Source: Paenibacillus_V sp046244365 (GTDB taxonomy: Bacteria > Bacillota > Bacilli > Paenibacillales > NBRC-103111). From it: a DNA stretch of 64,000 nt. A model generated the notes under the pieces. The model saw only the letters and a program-made list of their open reading frames with translations. It searched no databases and had not been told where the DNA came from. Each line of letters opens with the position of its first letter. Positions within the stretch are counted from its first letter, which is position 1. The stretch is from assembly GCF_046244365.1 (NCBI RefSeq), contig NZ_CP176395.1, forward strand, positions 2,542,001 to 2,606,000. Reading direction: 5' to 3'. Made by a program: the position numbers and the translations under genes. Shown here piece by piece: positions 62,268 through 64,000 of the stretch.

Positions 62268-63143
62268 ATGAAAGAACGAACGCTTGGAAGCAGGCTGTTC
62301 GATATCGGTAATTTAACGCTGCTTATTGCGTTTGCGGTCATTACGCTTGTTCCTTTTCTATATATGGTTCTGGGATCGCTGGCATCGCCGGAGGAATTTA
62401 CCAGACAGGGTATGGTGCTTATTCCGAAGCGGTTCTCGCTGGAGGCTTATACGTACATTTTCTCGACGAACACGATTGTCCGGAGTTTGCTCAACACCGT
62501 TTACATTACGGTCGTCGGGACCCTGATCAACATTTTTTTTACGGCGGTAATGGCTTATCCGTTGTCAAGGAGAGAGCTGCTGGGCCGCAAGCCCGTGATG
62601 CTAATGATTATTTTTTCCATGCTCTTCAGCGGAGGGATGATCCCTACCTTCTTGATCGTGAAGGCACTCGGTTTAATGAATTCCTTGTGGTCCCTGTTAA
62701 TTCCGGGAGCGATCAGCGCGTTTAATCTGATTATTCTCAAAAACTTTTTTCAGCAAATGCCCGAAGGGATCGAGGAATCGGCCAAAATCGACGGCTGCAA
62801 CGACCTCGGTATTCTGTTCAAAATCGTGCTGCCGCTGTCGCTGCCGGCTATCGCCACCTTCTCGCTGTTCTATGCGGTCGGACATTGGAATTCCTTTTTC
62901 TCCGCCATTTTGTACATTAACGATACCACGAAATGGCCGATACAAGTCATATTGCGGCAGGTCGTTATTATGGCTGAGGGGGGAATCGGCGATTCCAGCC
63001 AAGTAAACGATTCGTTTGCGATTCCGCCGCAGTCGATCAAAATGGCGGTCATCACGGTATCTACGCTGCCGATTTTGCTGGTGTATCCGTTTTTGCAGAA
63101 GCATTTTGCCAAAGGCGTTTTATTGGGTTCGGTTAAAGGATGA
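62268..63143 (+). CDS. Carbohydrate ABC permease, YtcP/LplC-like
   Basis: A 291-residue permease with six membrane segments and the loop EESAKIDGCNDLGILFKIVLP. It starts 24 bases after its partner and contains the long extracytoplasmic segment QVILRQVVIMAEGGIGDSSQ, typical of the YtcP group. The binding-protein gene follows 54 bases downstream. Confidence 0.93.
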   Translation: MKERTLGSRLFDIGNLTLLIAFAVITLVPFLYMVLGSLASPEEFTRQGMVLIPKRFSLEAYTYIFSTNTIVRSLLNTVYITVVGTLINIFFTAVMAYPLSRRELLGRKPVMLMIIFSMLFSGGMIPTFLIVKALGLMNSLWSLLIPGAISAFNLIILKNFFQQMPEGIEESAKIDGCNDLGILFKIVLPLSLPAIATFSLFYAVGHWNSFFSAILYINDTTKWPIQVILRQVVIMAEGGIGDSSQVNDSFAIPPQSIKMAVITVSTLPILLVYPFLQKHFAKGVLLGSVKG

Positions 63144-63197
63144 TGCTTTCTTCGTCGTCTTTTACTATACAATAAGAGAGTATAAGGGAGGATCACA

Positions 63198-64000
63198 ATG
63201 AGAGAATGGACGGGAATGAAACGGAGTGGCTGGAAAGTTATCGGGGCGGTCTCTTTATCTGTAGGACTGGTTGCCGGTTGCGGCAGTCAAGGATCGGAAA
63301 CGGCTTCGAGCTCGTCGCCTATACCGACATCGCAGGAAACGGCGAAGCCTAAGGAGCCGCTCAAGCTATCGATGATGAATATGTATTATTCGGCGGAGCC
63401 GCCTAAAGCGGACAATGAGGCTGTCAAAATGATAGAAGCGTATACGGGAGCGAAACTGGACATCACATGGGTGCCGAATTCGGCCTACAACGATAAAATC
63501 AACGCAACGATTGCGGCAGGCGAGCTTCCCAAGATCATGATGATTGCCAGCAACAAAAGCCCCGGTATCGTCAATGCGGTTCAATCCGGCATGTTCTGGG
63601 AAATCGGCCCTTACTTGAAGGATTACCCGAATCTAAGCAAGCTGAACCCTTTGGTGTTGAATAATATTGCCGTTGACGGCAAGGTGTACGGCATCTTTAG
63701 AAGCCGTCCGGTTGCGCGGGAAGGGGTTATTTTGCGGAAAGATTGGCTGGATGCGGTTGGCCTGAGCGCACCCAAAACGATCGACGACTTCTACAATGTC
63801 GTGAAAGCGTTCGCCACGAAGGACCCGGACAAGAATGGCAAGGACGATACGTTCGGGATGTATGAAGGACGGGGAATGAACGGCTTCCAGACGTTTCTGG
63901 CCTGGTACGGCGGTCCGAATTTGTACGGCGTTCAAGACGGCAAGATCGTCCCTGATTTTATGACCAAGGAATACGTGGACGCGATGAAGCTGTACAAGCG
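63198..64000 (+). CDS. Solute-binding lipoprotein, LplA-like (truncated by the window end)
   Basis: The first 267 codons of a binding lipoprotein. ATG 63198 follows AAGGGAGG by six bases. The signal peptide ends in the lipobox VAGC, then a Ser/Thr/Pro linker. KLSMMNMYYSAEPPKADNEA, ITWVPNSAYNDKINATIAAG and REGVILRKDWLDAVGL are typical of the long LplA-type binding proteins paired with LplB/YtcP permeases. The C-terminal half lies outside the window. Confidence 0.92.
   Translation, partial: MREWTGMKRSGWKVIGAVSLSVGLVAGCGSQGSETASSSSPIPTSQETAKPKEPLKLSMMNMYYSAEPPKADNEAVKMIEAYTGAKLDITWVPNSAYNDKINATIAAGELPKIMMIASNKSPGIVNAVQSGMFWEIGPYLKDYPNLSKLNPLVLNNIAVDGKVYGIFRSRPVAREGVILRKDWLDAVGLSAPKTIDDFYNVVKAFATKDPDKNGKDDTFGMYEGRGMNGFQTFLAWYGGPNLYGVQDGKIVPDFMTKEYVDAMKLYK

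Overview
The window looks like chromosome of a spore-forming Firmicute of the Paenibacillaceae (Paenibacillus/Cohnella type). This rests on moderately high GC, strong AGGAGG-type ribosome binding sites with frequent GTG/TTG starts, many carbohydrate ABC importers that lack their own ATPase, a ytxG-ytxH pair, futalosine-pathway menaquinone genes (mqnB, mqnD) and sporulation-type genes. I see no phage, IS element, CRISPR array, rRNA or tRNA.

Layout. (1) 1-843: non-coding, with short tandem repeats and a dispersed AGCGGA-type repeat. (2) 844-17118: a tightly packed, same-strand carbohydrate locus. It holds an MsmX/UgpC-type ATPase, a giant solute-binding protein fused to carbohydrate-binding-like modules, two complete permease pairs, an NHL/TPR/YIP1 membrane protein, a secreted DUF5696-type protein, a signal-less GH85 endo-beta-N-acetylglucosaminidase and a second binding lipoprotein. 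It ends at two tandem terminators. This is the best candidate for a little-described system: import of N-glycan-like oligosaccharides followed by cleavage in the cytoplasm. (3) 17614-27225: housekeeping and accessory genes (purine/pyrimidine permease, DHA2 MFS pump, YtxG/YtxH, NAGPA-type phosphodiester glycosidase, a LytTR-GGDEF-EAL protein with altered catalytic motifs, an AraC regulator, BdbC).

(4) 27339-41199: a second glycan locus with a GH4 alpha-galactosidase, a LacI regulator, a binding lipoprotein, two permeases, two GH78-like rhamnosidases and a secreted beta-propeller enzyme with three F5/8C modules. The LacI gene and the importer operon share a TGTTACGCGYGTAACA operator. (5) 41338-49892: seven glycosyltransferases plus an Arg-rich small protein, divergently arranged. 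Two of the promoters resemble sigma-K promoters, so this may be a spore-surface glycosylation cluster. (6) 50023-60927: a small ORF, ROK kinase, SGNH hydrolase, voltage-gated K+ channel, zinc-ribbon/DUF2628/ankyrin protein, serpin lipoprotein, MqnB-MqnD, YhhN protein and a PdaA-like deacetylase lipoprotein. (7) 61272-64000: an LplB/YtcP-type importer whose binding protein runs off the window.

How the genes fit together. There are four permease pairs but only one ATPase gene (844-1962), so that ATPase or a paralogue elsewhere probably energises several importers. Extracellular modules (binding domains, CBM32-like domains) capture glycans, ABC importers take them up, and cytoplasmic hydrolases (GH85, GH4, GH78-like) and a ROK kinase process them. 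All functions are read from sequence motifs; no database search was possible.
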